From assembly GCF_009601685.2 (NCBI RefSeq), contig NZ_CP045701.2, positions 4,650,001 to 4,714,000 on the forward strand: a DNA stretch of 64,000 nt. The letters run 5' to 3'. Each line of letters opens with the position of its first letter. The stretch's first letter is position 1. Shown piece after piece: positions 36,017-43,486 of the stretch. The stretch comes from Pseudomonas brassicacearum (GTDB lineage Bacteria > Pseudomonadota > Gammaproteobacteria > Pseudomonadales > Pseudomonadaceae). Under the pieces are notes generated by a model that was not told the DNA's origin, did no database searches, and saw nothing but the letters and a program-made list of their open reading frames with translations. A program made the translations under genes and the position numbers.

Positions 36017-37021
36017 TCAGTTCCACAGGCCGATCTTTTCCAGCTCTTGCTTGAAGTTCTCCCGGGTGATCAGGGTCACCTCGTCCATGGCGGTGTACTT
36101 CGGCGGTTCCTTGCCGGTGGTGATCCACTCGTACATCATTTCGGCGGTCTTGTAGCCTTCAATGTGCGGGCTTGGCAGCATCGAACCGAAGAAGCCGCTG
36201 TCAGGTTTCTTCAATTCACCGATGGCGTCGGTGCCGTTGATGCCGATGCCGATCACATTGGCGGCCTTGAACCCGGCGGCTTCGGTGGCGCGCACGCCGC
36301 CCAGCACGGTGTTGTCATTCATGCCACCGATGATCAGGTTCTTCGCGGCGCTTGGCAGCTTTACCAAGGCCGAGTTGGTGGAGTCCATGCTGCCGGGTAC
36401 GTCGAGGGTCTTCAGCGCCGCATAGAGAATATGGTCTGCCGGCATGCCAGCCTTCTTCAGGGCATCGACCGAACCGTCGGTGCGCTTCTTGCCAGTGTCC
36501 AGTTCGTTATAGGTGTTGATGACGGCATAGGTGTCTTTCCAATCCCAGCCGCGTTTTTTCGCCTCAGCCGCCATGGCGCCGCCCTGCTTCTGGCCCACTT
36601 CGAACGCCGCCATGCCCAGGTACGGTACGTCCTCCATGAACTTGCCATCGGAACCGACGAAGCGGTCGTCGACGGCGATCACTTTCATGTCATTGAGCTT
36701 GGCCTTGGCCACAATGGCCGGGCCGAGGGATACGTCCGGCGGGCAGATGACGAAGCCCTTGGCACCGTTGGCGGCAAGGCTGTCGATAGCGGAAAGGGTC
36801 TTTTCGCCGTCGGGCACGGCGATCTTGATCAACTCGAAGCCCTTGTCCTTGCTCGCCTTCTCGGCGAACGCCCACTCGGTCTGGAACCAGGGCTCCTCGG
36901 CCTGCTTGACCAGGAAACCGATTTTTACGGGATCGGCCGCCAGCAAGCTGGTGCTGAGGCTGACCGCGGTAACCGCCAGGGCGGCGCGACACAGGGAACG
37001 GATCCCACGACGATGATTCAT
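36017..37021 (-). CDS. araF: L-arabinose/galactose-binding periplasmic protein
   Basis: A 334-residue periplasmic protein with a signal peptide (about 1-27). It matches E. coli AraF over its whole length: KIGFLVKQAEEPWFQTEW, IKIAVPDGEKTLSAIDSLAA, GAKGFVICPPD, IGGMNDNTVLGGVRATEAAG and SMLPSPHIEGYK. E. coli AraF binds both L-arabinose and D-galactose, so both are likely ligands. The start at 37021 has AAGGAG 6 bases upstream. The gene has its own promoter region, which holds a 14-bp element shared with the GntR gene. Confidence 0.93.
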   Translation of the reverse strand: MNHRRGIRSLCRAALAVTAVSLSTSLLAADPVKIGFLVKQAEEPWFQTEWAFAEKASKDKGFELIKIAVPDGEKTLSAIDSLAANGAKGFVICPPDVSLGPAIVAKAKLNDMKVIAVDDRFVGSDGKFMEDVPYLGMAAFEVGQKQGGAMAAEAKKRGWDWKDTYAVINTYNELDTGKKRTDGSVDALKKAGMPADHILYAALKTLDVPGSMDSTNSALVKLPSAAKNLIIGGMNDNTVLGGVRATEAAGFKAANVIGIGINGTDAIGELKKPDSGFFGSMLPSPHIEGYKTAEMMYEWITTGKEPPKYTAMDEVTLITRENFKQELEKIGLWN

Positions 37022-37143
37022 AGTTGACTCCTTGTTTTTTTTATTGAAAGCCAAACGTCCAGGGTTCTGCTCCACCGTCGGTGGAAATGCGCAGGCTGGA
37101 CGGTTACATCAAGTTGCTACACAGCATAGGCCTGAATAGTCAT

Positions 37144-37157
37144 ATCGTATGATGATT
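37144..37157. promoter_or_regulatory. GntR-type operator upstream of araF
   Basis: ATCGTATGATGATT is the exact reverse complement of the 14 bases at 39906-39919, next to the GntR gene. The near-palindromic core ATC(G/A)TA(T/C)GAT resembles FadR-subfamily GntR sites. It lies about 123 bases before the araF start and after the SDR stop codon. Confidence 0.65.
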
Positions 37158-37196
37158 GGATTACAGGCGAAGTTTCCCACCGCAATCCGAGAATAT

Positions 37197-38015
37197 TCAG
37201 TCGTGGTACATGACCGAACGTCCCCCATCGATGGTGATGCATGAGGCATTGATAAACGGTGCTTCGTCACTGGCCAGGAACACGGCCGTCATTGCCACTT
37301 CGATCGGTTGCCCGACGCGCCGTGGCGGGTGCAAATCCAGCGCACGCTGGCGTTCGGCATGTGGATCGGCAAAGCCGTTCCAGTAGTCGACGTTCAGTTG
37401 GGTTTCGATGTAACCCGGCGCGATGGCGTTGACGCGTACCCCTTTGGGTGCGTATTCGATGCCCAGGGCGCGGGTCAGGCCGAGCAGGCCATGCTTGGCC
37501 ACCGGGTAAGGGAAACAGCCGGGAATGATGTGGGACGAATGGACCGAGGCAATGTTGATGATGCTGCCCACGCCCTGCTCGATCATTTGTGGCAACACCG
37601 CCTTGCAGCCGTACCAGGCGCCATCCAGATCGATGGCGAAGCAGCGACGCCAGTCCTCTTCGCTCATTTCCAGCGGGTCACGGAAGACATTGACGCCAGC
37701 ACAGTTGACCAACACATCGATGCGACCGTGCAGCTCGACGGCGCGACGGGCCATGGCCTGCAAGTCCTGCGGCTTCGACACATCGGCCTGCAGCGCTTGC
37801 ACATCGGCCCCGCGTTCACGCCAGTGGGCGGCCACCGCCTCGACCTTCTGCGCCTGGATATCACTGATGACCAGCCGGGCCCGTTGCGACGCGAACGCCG
37901 CGACGATGGCCTCGCCAATGCCTTGGGCGGCACCGGTCAACAGCACGACCTTGTCTTTCAGGCGCTCACCCTTCGGTGGCTCCGGCACGGGTGGCAAGAC
38001 CAAGGGCTCAGCCAT
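37197..38015 (-). CDS. SDR-family sugar 1-dehydrogenase (L-arabinose/D-galactose type)
   Basis: A 272-residue short-chain dehydrogenase. It has cofactor motif TGAAQGIG (about 26-33), NCAGVN, the catalytic Ser in SVHSSHI and YPVAK with the Tyr-Lys pair. It is linked to an araFGH importer and an SMP-30 lactonase, so it probably oxidises the imported aldose to its lactone. The start at 38015 has AGGAGG 8 bases upstream. A 42-codon leader ORF with its own AGGTGA site ends 7 bases inside this gene, suggesting coupled translation. Galactose specificity is inferred from the galactonate operon nearby. Confidence 0.85.
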   Translation of the reverse strand: MAEPLVLPPVPEPPKGERLKDKVVLLTGAAQGIGEAIVAAFASQRARLVISDIQAQKVEAVAAHWRERGADVQALQADVSKPQDLQAMARRAVELHGRIDVLVNCAGVNVFRDPLEMSEEDWRRCFAIDLDGAWYGCKAVLPQMIEQGVGSIINIASVHSSHIIPGCFPYPVAKHGLLGLTRALGIEYAPKGVRVNAIAPGYIETQLNVDYWNGFADPHAERQRALDLHPPRRVGQPIEVAMTAVFLASDEAPFINASCITIDGGRSVMYHD

Positions 38016-38136
38016 GGTTCGAGCCTCCTGTGCGCGGGCACGACAAAAACCGGGCATCCACGGATGACCGGCGAGGCGCTTGAAGGAACAGTGGCCGGCG
38101 TACGCCGTCGGAGCGTACGGGGAAAGATCGTTGCAT
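38008..38136 (-). CDS. Leader ORF overlapping the start of the SDR gene, 42 codons
   Basis: ATG at 38136 follows AGGTGA in the copied leader shared with dgoK and opens 42 codons starting MQRSFPVRSDGVRR. It stops (TGA 38010-38008) in a different frame, just after the SDR ATG at 38015-38013. The composition is Arg- and Ser-rich without a known domain. It may be a translated leader peptide, or simply the remains of the gene start copied with the promoter. Confidence 0.4.
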   Translation of the reverse strand: MQRSFPVRSDGVRRPLFLQAPRRSSVDARFLSCPRTGGSNHG

Positions 38137-38188
38137 CACTTCACCTGTTTTGTTTTTTTAGTGTGAGTGCGTATTGCCGATGGAGCCG

Positions 38189-38247
38189 ACTATAAACCCG
38201 GTCGCCAAATAATCTCAATATATATATTTACATCCCATATTTTGGGA
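38189..38247 (-). promoter_or_regulatory. SDR promoter, near-copy of the dgoK promoter
   Basis: In minus orientation the palindrome TCCCAAAATATGGGA (38247-38233) lies 14 bases before -35 TTGAGA (38218-38213), with an 18-base spacer to -10 TATAGT (38194-38189). Spacings are identical to dgoK. The leader ACAGGTGAAG is also shared. The operator directly follows the stop codon of the lactonase gene. Confidence 0.75.
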
Positions 38248-38248
38248 T

Positions 38249-39124
38249 TCACCCCGCAAACCTTGTACACGCCACGCCAGGCACATCGACACGCATCGAC
38301 AGCACGGCACCGTCCAGCGGATGACCCAATGGGCTCGCCGCGCTGGTGATGTACAACGTCTTGAGGTCTTCGCCGCCGAACACACAACTGGTCGGGCGGC
38401 TGATGGGCAGTTCGATCACCCGATCGACCTGCCCGTCCGGGTCCAGCCGCAACAGGCAACTGCCGTCCCAGCGGGCATTCCAGATATAGCCCCGGGCATC
38501 CATCGCCGAGCCATCCGGGCCGCCACGCGAGTGCGGGCCGAACCAGACCTCGGCGGGCGCCAGGGTGCCATCAGGGTAGATAAAGTGCCGATACAACGTG
38601 CCGTCCAGGCTCTCGCCGAAATACACCGTGGTGCCATCGGGGCTCCAGAGCAAGGTGTTCGGAATGCCTCGCGCGCGTAGCAAGGGCATGACCCGGCCAT
38701 CACCGGTGACGCGAAACAGCCCACCGGAGCGCCGCTCGACCGGCAAGTCCTCACCTTCGTCACCGATATTGTTCTGCATGGTGCCGAGCCAGAGCTGACC
38801 CAGGGCGTCGCAACGGGCCTCATTGGCGCGATTGCCTGGCTGGGGGTCGGCCATGCACAGCAGTGTCAGGCGCGGTTCCAGGCCCGGAGAATCAAGATCG
38901 AGGCGGTAGACGCCACTGCTCAGGGTCACCAACGCGTCGCCACTTTGGGTCGGAATGAAAGCGGACACATGCTCGGGCATCTGCCAGATCTGTACGTTGG
39001 CGCCGATCAACCGCAGCGCCTGCTTGCCGGCGATATCGACCCAATACAACGCCTGGGTCGGCTCGTCCCAGAAGGGCCCCTCGCCCAACTTCGCCCGGTG
39101 TTCCGTCACAGCCGTCCACTTCAT
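38249..39124 (-). CDS. SMP-30/gluconolactonase family lactonase
   Basis: A 291-residue six-bladed beta-propeller lactonase. The metal ligands are the Glu of GEGPFWDE (E15), the Asn in NRANEARCDALG, NTLLWSPDG and the Asp of GGPDGSAMDARGYIW. It opens aldonolactones such as galactono- or arabinonolactone after the SDR step. Its start overlaps the stop of the GntR gene by 4 bases (ATGA), so they are co-translated. Confidence 0.9.
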   Translation of the reverse strand: MKWTAVTEHRAKLGEGPFWDEPTQALYWVDIAGKQALRLIGANVQIWQMPEHVSAFIPTQSGDALVTLSSGVYRLDLDSPGLEPRLTLLCMADPQPGNRANEARCDALGQLWLGTMQNNIGDEGEDLPVERRSGGLFRVTGDGRVMPLLRARGIPNTLLWSPDGTTVYFGESLDGTLYRHFIYPDGTLAPAEVWFGPHSRGGPDGSAMDARGYIWNARWDGSCLLRLDPDGQVDRVIELPISRPTSCVFGGEDLKTLYITSAASPLGHPLDGAVLSMRVDVPGVACTRFAG

Positions 39125-39867
39125 TGAAACCTCCCGTTCCCGGCTTGCCCGGCGGCGTCTGTTCGACCGGCCATGACATTGGGGTAAAAGCGTTTGATGG
39201 CCAGGTCAGCGTTATCGATCAGGGTCATGCAGGCCCAGACGCCCCGCGCCGCGTCACGGGCGGCGATGGCGTCGGCGATGTCCTTGTGGATGGGCAAGGT
39301 GCGGCGCAGCTCATCCGGGTCGGCCGCCGATACTTCGAACGACACCGCCAGCAACGCACCAAGGGCCGGGACCATTTGCTCGATGAACTGATTATGGCTG
39401 GCAGCGAGGATGCACTCATGGAAAAACTGGTCGGCACGGTTGTAATCGGCGCCGCTGTCCACCGCCCGCTCCAGCGCATGGTAGGCCAGGCGGATCGCCT
39501 GCACCTGATCGGCCGTGGCCCGCTCGCACGCCCAGCGCACCGCCATCGGCTCGATGGTGCGACGCAGATCCAGCAAGTCATCGACAAAATTTTCCGGCAG
39601 GCCGCTGCGTGACAGCCAGCCAACCACTTGGGGGTCGAACAGGTTCCAGCGTCGCACCGGCAACACCCGCGTGCCGACTTTCGGCCCGACTTCCAGCATG
39701 CCTTTGGCCACCAGGGTCTTGATCGCCTCGCGAATCACCGTACGACTGACCCCCAGTTGCTCGCCCAAGTCCGCTTCGACCTTGATGGTCTGCCCAGGCT
39801 TGACCTGGCCGGCGGCTATCCAGCCCCCCAGCCAATCGACGGTCGATGCATGAAAACTGCTGGACAT
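39121..39867 (-). CDS. GntR/FadR-subfamily regulator of sugar catabolism
   Basis: A 248-residue protein. The N-terminal GntR winged helix (about 15-75) contains EADLGEQLGVSRTVIREAIK. The C-terminal FCD domain (about 95-225) contains LLDLRRTIEPMAVRWACERA and the metal-binding HECILAASHNQFIEQM block. It resembles DgoR-type regulators that respond to galactonate derivatives. It is first in an operon with the lactonase. A 14-bp element before its gene is repeated before araF. The ribosome site at 39867 is weak (GCGGGG). Confidence 0.88.
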   Translation of the reverse strand: MSSSFHASTVDWLGGWIAAGQVKPGQTIKVEADLGEQLGVSRTVIREAIKTLVAKGMLEVGPKVGTRVLPVRRWNLFDPQVVGWLSRSGLPENFVDDLLDLRRTIEPMAVRWACERATADQVQAIRLAYHALERAVDSGADYNRADQFFHECILAASHNQFIEQMVPALGALLAVSFEVSAADPDELRRTLPIHKDIADAIAARDAARGVWACMTLIDNADLAIKRFYPNVMAGRTDAAGQAGNGRFQ

Positions 39868-39905
39868 GAAAACCCCGCGGGCCACTCTTATTGGAGACCC
39901 ACGCT

Positions 39906-39919
39906 AATCATCATACGAT
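39906..39919. promoter_or_regulatory. GntR-type operator upstream of its own gene
   Basis: AATCATCATACGAT is the exact reverse complement of the element before araF at 37144-37157. It lies about 40 bases upstream of the GntR start codon, so autorepression is likely. Confidence 0.65.
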
Positions 39920-39948
39920 TGGGTGTCAATTTGAATTTTACTCGCCCA

Positions 39949-40040
39949 GTGTGGGAGCGAGCTTGCTCGCGATAGCGGTGGGTCAGTGGTGAAGATGTTG
40001 GATGGGTCGGCGTCTTCGCGAGCGAGCCCGCTCCCACAGG
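39949..40040. repeat. REP doublet
   Basis: TGTGGGAGCGAGCTTGCTCG with GATAGCGG faces TTCGCGAGCGAGCCCGCTCC plus CACAGG, in the gap between the GntR promoter and the DUF1285 gene end. Confidence 0.85.
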
Positions 40041-40042
40041 GT

Positions 40043-40603
40043 TTACGGTTCCAGGCCGATGGGGAAAAACTCGCCGCTGCTCCATACGCCCAACCAGCGC
40101 TGCCCGTCGATCTCGCGGCTGACCGCCAGCTCCACCAGTTGGTAGAACACATTGCGATGAATCAGCGCTTCGAGATTGCTGCGCACATGCACGTAGGGCG
40201 CTGGCTCTTGGGTCTGGGGATCGATCACCACCCGCAGCGGATGCTCGGCGCCAGCCTCAGTGGTTTCCTCGACATTGGTGGTGAAGCGCAACAACTGCCC
40301 CTCCCCCTGCCCTTGGACCTCAAGGGTCACGGCCACGAACGGCGCGTCATCGACCTTGATGCCGACTTTTTCCACGGGGGTAATCAGGAAGTAATCATCG
40401 CCGTCGCGGCGGATGATGGTGGAGAACAGCTTGACCATCGGCTTTCGCCCGATGGGCGTGCCCAAGTAGTACCAGGTGCCATCCCGGGCAATGCGCATGT
40501 CGATGTCGCCGCAGAAGTCGGGGTTCCACAAGTGGACCGGCGGAAGGCCTTTGGTCTTGGGAATCTGCCCCAGCAAATCATTGGCTTTTTGCGGTCCGCT
40601 CAT
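40043..40603 (-). CDS. DUF1285 domain-containing protein
   Basis: A 186-residue protein that matches DUF1285: LPPVHLWNPDFCGDIDMRIA, DGTWYYLGTPIGRKPMVKLF, FSTIIRRDGDDYFLITPVEK and VHVRSNLEALIHRNVFYQLV. The family is cytoplasmic and of unknown function. It is followed at its 3' end by a REP doublet. The DUF4823 lipoprotein gene starts on the same strand and ends 16 bases upstream, so the two are likely co-transcribed. Confidence 0.88.
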   Translation of the reverse strand: MSGPQKANDLLGQIPKTKGLPPVHLWNPDFCGDIDMRIARDGTWYYLGTPIGRKPMVKLFSTIIRRDGDDYFLITPVEKVGIKVDDAPFVAVTLEVQGQGEGQLLRFTTNVEETTEAGAEHPLRVVIDPQTQEPAPYVHVRSNLEALIHRNVFYQLVELAVSREIDGQRWLGVWSSGEFFPIGLEP

Positions 40604-40619
40604 GGTGACTCCTGATTAT

Positions 40620-41225
40620 TTATTCGTCGCTCATCCCCAGCAGGCTGCGGGCATACTCACGCAAAGGCGTGGCGATGAGGTCTTGGGGCTGCTTGTCGTG
40701 CCACGTCAGTAAACCGCCACGACTCTTGATACGTGCAGTATCAATCAAATACTGGGTGCTGGTCTCGATCAACATGATTTGAATCACGCTGGTATCCACA
40801 CCCAGGCGATCCACGGCTTCTTCATCCAGCCATTCGTCGGAGTTGCCAATGCGGTTGTCGGCCTTGGCGAAGCGGGTGTACAGCAAATAATGGGCACCGG
40901 CGGAACGGGCTTCGCCCATGGCCTGGTCGAGGCCTTCGGGAACGCGGGCGCGACGGACCATGGGAAAATATTCGATGAAGCCATTGAAGGCTTCTTCGGC
41001 CACGATGTTGGGACGCGGATAAGCACTGCCTGGCGGAGCGAAAGCCCCCTGGGCGATGTAGATGAACGAGTCGGGCTGAATACGCAGGTTGTTCACACGA
41101 CGGCTGTCGCTATGGTCCAGCAGGCCGGCGTCGCTCATGTGATAACGAACACCCTCTCCCATGTCGCTGACATTCATGCAGCCACCAAGCGCCAAAACGG
41201 CCAGCAGCAAAACCAGGCTACGCAT
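40620..41225 (-). CDS. DUF4823 lipoprotein
   Basis: A 201-residue lipoprotein with lipobox LGGC (about C16). The mature part has LRIQPDSFIYIAQGAFAPPG, a HYLLYTRFAKADNRIG block and IMLIETSTQYLIDTARIKSR, typical of DUF4823 proteins. The start at 41225 has GGAGGG 5 bases upstream. Function is unknown. The probable operon continues to the DUF1285 gene. Confidence 0.82.
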   Translation of the reverse strand: MRSLVLLLAVLALGGCMNVSDMGEGVRYHMSDAGLLDHSDSRRVNNLRIQPDSFIYIAQGAFAPPGSAYPRPNIVAEEAFNGFIEYFPMVRRARVPEGLDQAMGEARSAGAHYLLYTRFAKADNRIGNSDEWLDEEAVDRLGVDTSVIQIMLIETSTQYLIDTARIKSRGGLLTWHDKQPQDLIATPLREYARSLLGMSDE

Positions 41226-41319
41226 CCTACCCTCCAAAAAACCGGTGTCGGAAAACCGGCGAATGGTCGTGGGATGCAGCTTTTGCGCCAGCTTGCAGGA
41301 TGAAGGTGCGCAGTAACCC

Positions 41320-41459
41320 GTAGGAGCTGCCGAAGGCTGCGATCTTTTGATCTTGATCCACCGGGGGTTCGCTCATGATTCAATGGCTTGGGTAAAGATC
41401 GCAGCCTCGTTGCACTCGACAGCTCCTACAGCAGCTCCTACAGCAGCTCCTACAGCAGA
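41320..41459. repeat. GTAGGAGCTG-family REP pair with a triplicated 12-mer
   Basis: GTAGGAGCTGCCGAAGGCTG at 41320 and the inverted GCAGCCTCG...CGACAGCTCCTAC at about 41401-41429 form a degenerate REP pair. The right end is expanded to three perfect tandem copies of AGCTCCTACAGC (41421-41456). It fills the 41226-41478 gap. Confidence 0.85.
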
Positions 41460-41478
41460 GTGCACCTGGTTGAGCCGG

Positions 41479-42447
41479 TCAGCCGCCGATGATTTTCATA
41501 ATGGTTGCCCCGCCGGAGAATGCCACTTCCTGTTTGTCCCCCAGCGCCTTGACCAACAAGCGCTGAAGCGCCGGCAAGGCCTGGTGGCGTGGCTTGTCCA
41601 ACAGGTCGCCGACGAAGTGACGGTTACTCGACGACAGGCAGCCGTGCAGCCAGCCGGTGGAAGACAACCGCAGGCGCGAACAGGTACGGCAAAAAGGCAC
41701 GCTTTCGTTGGCGATCACGCCAAAGTGCCCCAGCCCTGGTATCTCATAGCGCACCGCCGTGGCATCCACTGGCGCATCGGCTTGCAGGTATTCGTACTGA
41801 TCGCCAATCAGGCTGAGCAATTGCTGGAGGCTGACGAACTGTTGCAGGAAGGCGTTGGAGTCGCTGGCCAGGTGTCCCATGCGCATCAACTCGATGAAAC
41901 GCAACTCATAGCCACGTTCCAGGCAGTATTCGAGCAAAGGCATCACCTGGTCCAGGTTCTGCCCGCGCAACGGCACCATATTGACCTTGATCATCATTCC
42001 GGTGGCCCGGGCCTGCTCCATGCCGTCGAGCACGGTCGCCAGGTCGCCGCCACGGGCGATACTGCGAAACGCGGCGGGGTCCAGGGTGTCGAGGGAAACG
42101 TTGATGCGACGGATACCGGCATCCACCAGCAAGGGCAGTTTTTTCGCCAGCAACTGACCATTGGTGGTCAGGCTGATGTCCTCCAGGCCCATCTGCCCCA
42201 CCGCCATCATGAAACGCTCGAGCTTGGGGCTGACCAACGGTTCGCCGCCAGTGATGCGCAGCCGCTCGATACCGGCGGCCTCGATCAAATAGGCCACGCC
42301 GCGCGCCATGGCCTCGGCCGACAGTTCATCCTGCGCAGCCACCAGCCGCTTGCCGTCAGGCACGCAGTAGGTACAGGCGTAATTGCAGGCGGAGGTCAGG
42401 CTGATCCGCAGATTACGGAAACGCCTGCCTTGACGGTCAACGATCAT
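41479..42447 (-). CDS. moaA: GTP 3',8-cyclase
   Basis: A 322-residue radical-SAM enzyme. The N-terminal cluster ligands are C21, C25 and C28 in CNYACTYC. The RITGGEPL block binds SAM, the second cluster has FCRTC and HGC near residue 265, and the C-terminus ends in the GG motif that is essential for catalysis. It converts GTP to 3',8-cyclo-GTP, the first step of molybdenum cofactor synthesis. It stands alone, with a hairpin in its leader. Pseudomonads carry more than one moaA, so this may be a second copy. Confidence 0.93.
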   Translation of the reverse strand: MIVDRQGRRFRNLRISLTSACNYACTYCVPDGKRLVAAQDELSAEAMARGVAYLIEAAGIERLRITGGEPLVSPKLERFMMAVGQMGLEDISLTTNGQLLAKKLPLLVDAGIRRINVSLDTLDPAAFRSIARGGDLATVLDGMEQARATGMMIKVNMVPLRGQNLDQVMPLLEYCLERGYELRFIELMRMGHLASDSNAFLQQFVSLQQLLSLIGDQYEYLQADAPVDATAVRYEIPGLGHFGVIANESVPFCRTCSRLRLSSTGWLHGCLSSSNRHFVGDLLDKPRHQALPALQRLLVKALGDKQEVAFSGGATIMKIIGG

Positions 42448-42475
42448 GGATCACTCCGGCACGAGAAAAATCGGA

Positions 42476-42512
42476 CTTGCGAAAGTTGACCTAGAAATCA
42501 AGATTTCGCAAG
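42476..42512 (-). promoter_or_regulatory. Inverted repeat in the moaA leader
   Basis: CTTGCGAAA and TTTCGCAAG form perfect 9-base arms around a 19-base spacer, 29-65 bases upstream of the moaA start codon. It could be an operator or an RNA stem. It does not resemble the large molybdenum-cofactor riboswitch. Confidence 0.4.
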
Positions 42513-42541
42513 ACCCAAGCCTGAGTATATTACTGGGACAC

Positions 42542-42567
42542 TGCGCCATGTAAGCGGACATGGCGCA
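42542..42567. repeat. Perfect 10-bp inverted repeat between tetR and moaA
   Basis: TGCGCCATGT / ACATGGCGCA with loop AAGCGG follows the tetR stop codon on the minus strand. It lacks a T tract, so it is only a weak terminator candidate. Confidence 0.45.
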
Positions 42568-42600
42568 ATAAGACAGCTGAATGTCTTGGCCTGTGCGGCC

Positions 42601-43239
42601 TTAGCTGCTCGGGACGTCGGTATCGCGCTTGCGCTTGTTGCCCATGCGCACGCCAATGTCCATCAGGAACTGGAAGAAACCCTCCTGGTCTTCCAGCACA
42701 TTGCTCCAGAACGGCGAGTGATACAGCGCCACCGCGCCGTGCACCAGCGCCCAGGCAGCGCAGTAATGGAAATAAGGCGGCACGTCTTCGAGCTTGCCTT
42801 CGCTGATCCGACCCTTGATCAGCAGGGTCAGGCGTTCGAAGTTCGAGGCGCGGATCTTGTGCAACTCCTCGACCATCTCCGGCACCTGGTTGCCCTTGAC
42901 CACCTTCTCTTCCAAGCGATCGAACAAGCGGTAGCGCTGCGGGTCACGCATGCGGAACTCGAAGTAGGCCCGGGACAGCGCCTCCTTGTCCTTGTCTACA
43001 TCGGCCGAATGCAGCAGCTCGTTCAAATCGCGCTCGTAGTCGAGCATCAGGCGCAGGTAAATCTCCGCCTTGGATTTGAAATGTTTATAAATCGTGCCTT
43101 TGCCGATACCCACGGCATCCGCAATCATCTCGACGGTGACACTGTCTTCACCCTGGTCGAGGAACAACTTGAGCGCGGTGTCGAGAATTTCCTGCTCGCG
43201 GCGGCGAAACTCACGGACCTTACGGGGTTCTTTGTGCAT
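42601..43239 (-). CDS. TetR-family transcriptional regulator
   Basis: A 212-residue protein. The N-terminal TetR HTH (about 15-65) has EMIADAVGIGKGTIYKHFKS. The rest is a helical ligand domain (about 75-210) with WALVHGAVALYHSPFW. It corresponds by synteny to P. aeruginosa PA2957, an uncharacterised regulator next to the rgsA sRNA. The ligand and targets are unknown. Codons and spacing are normal; it has no operon partner. Confidence 0.9.
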   Translation of the reverse strand: MHKEPRKVREFRRREQEILDTALKLFLDQGEDSVTVEMIADAVGIGKGTIYKHFKSKAEIYLRLMLDYERDLNELLHSADVDKDKEALSRAYFEFRMRDPQRYRLFDRLEEKVVKGNQVPEMVEELHKIRASNFERLTLLIKGRISEGKLEDVPPYFHYCAAWALVHGAVALYHSPFWSNVLEDQEGFFQFLMDIGVRMGNKRKRDTDVPSS

Positions 43240-43486
43240 AAGAAAAAGGTCTGAAGGGTCAAAATTCGAAGCCGGGTATTATGCCTAACTTACGCAAAAA
43301 TGCACGGATCATCCGTTCTCGGCCAGTGTTCTTCACAAAACCGTACACACCCGGCTCGCCGTTTCCCGTGCCAATGCGCCGCACCTGCGAGCTTTGGCGA
43401 CAGTGAGAACTTATCCGAAGCGAGCGTATTCCAAATTTGTTTAAAAACCGCCCCGGCCAGACTGGACGGGTGGGCATACTGATCAA

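Noticed and set aside
33292..40040. REP doublets as insertion sequences
   Set aside because: They have no transposase frame, no target duplication visible, and match the short palindromic REP families common in pseudomonads.
41421..41456. Triplicated 12-mer as a CRISPR array
   Set aside because: There are no spacers between the copies; the units are contiguous and belong to a REP end.
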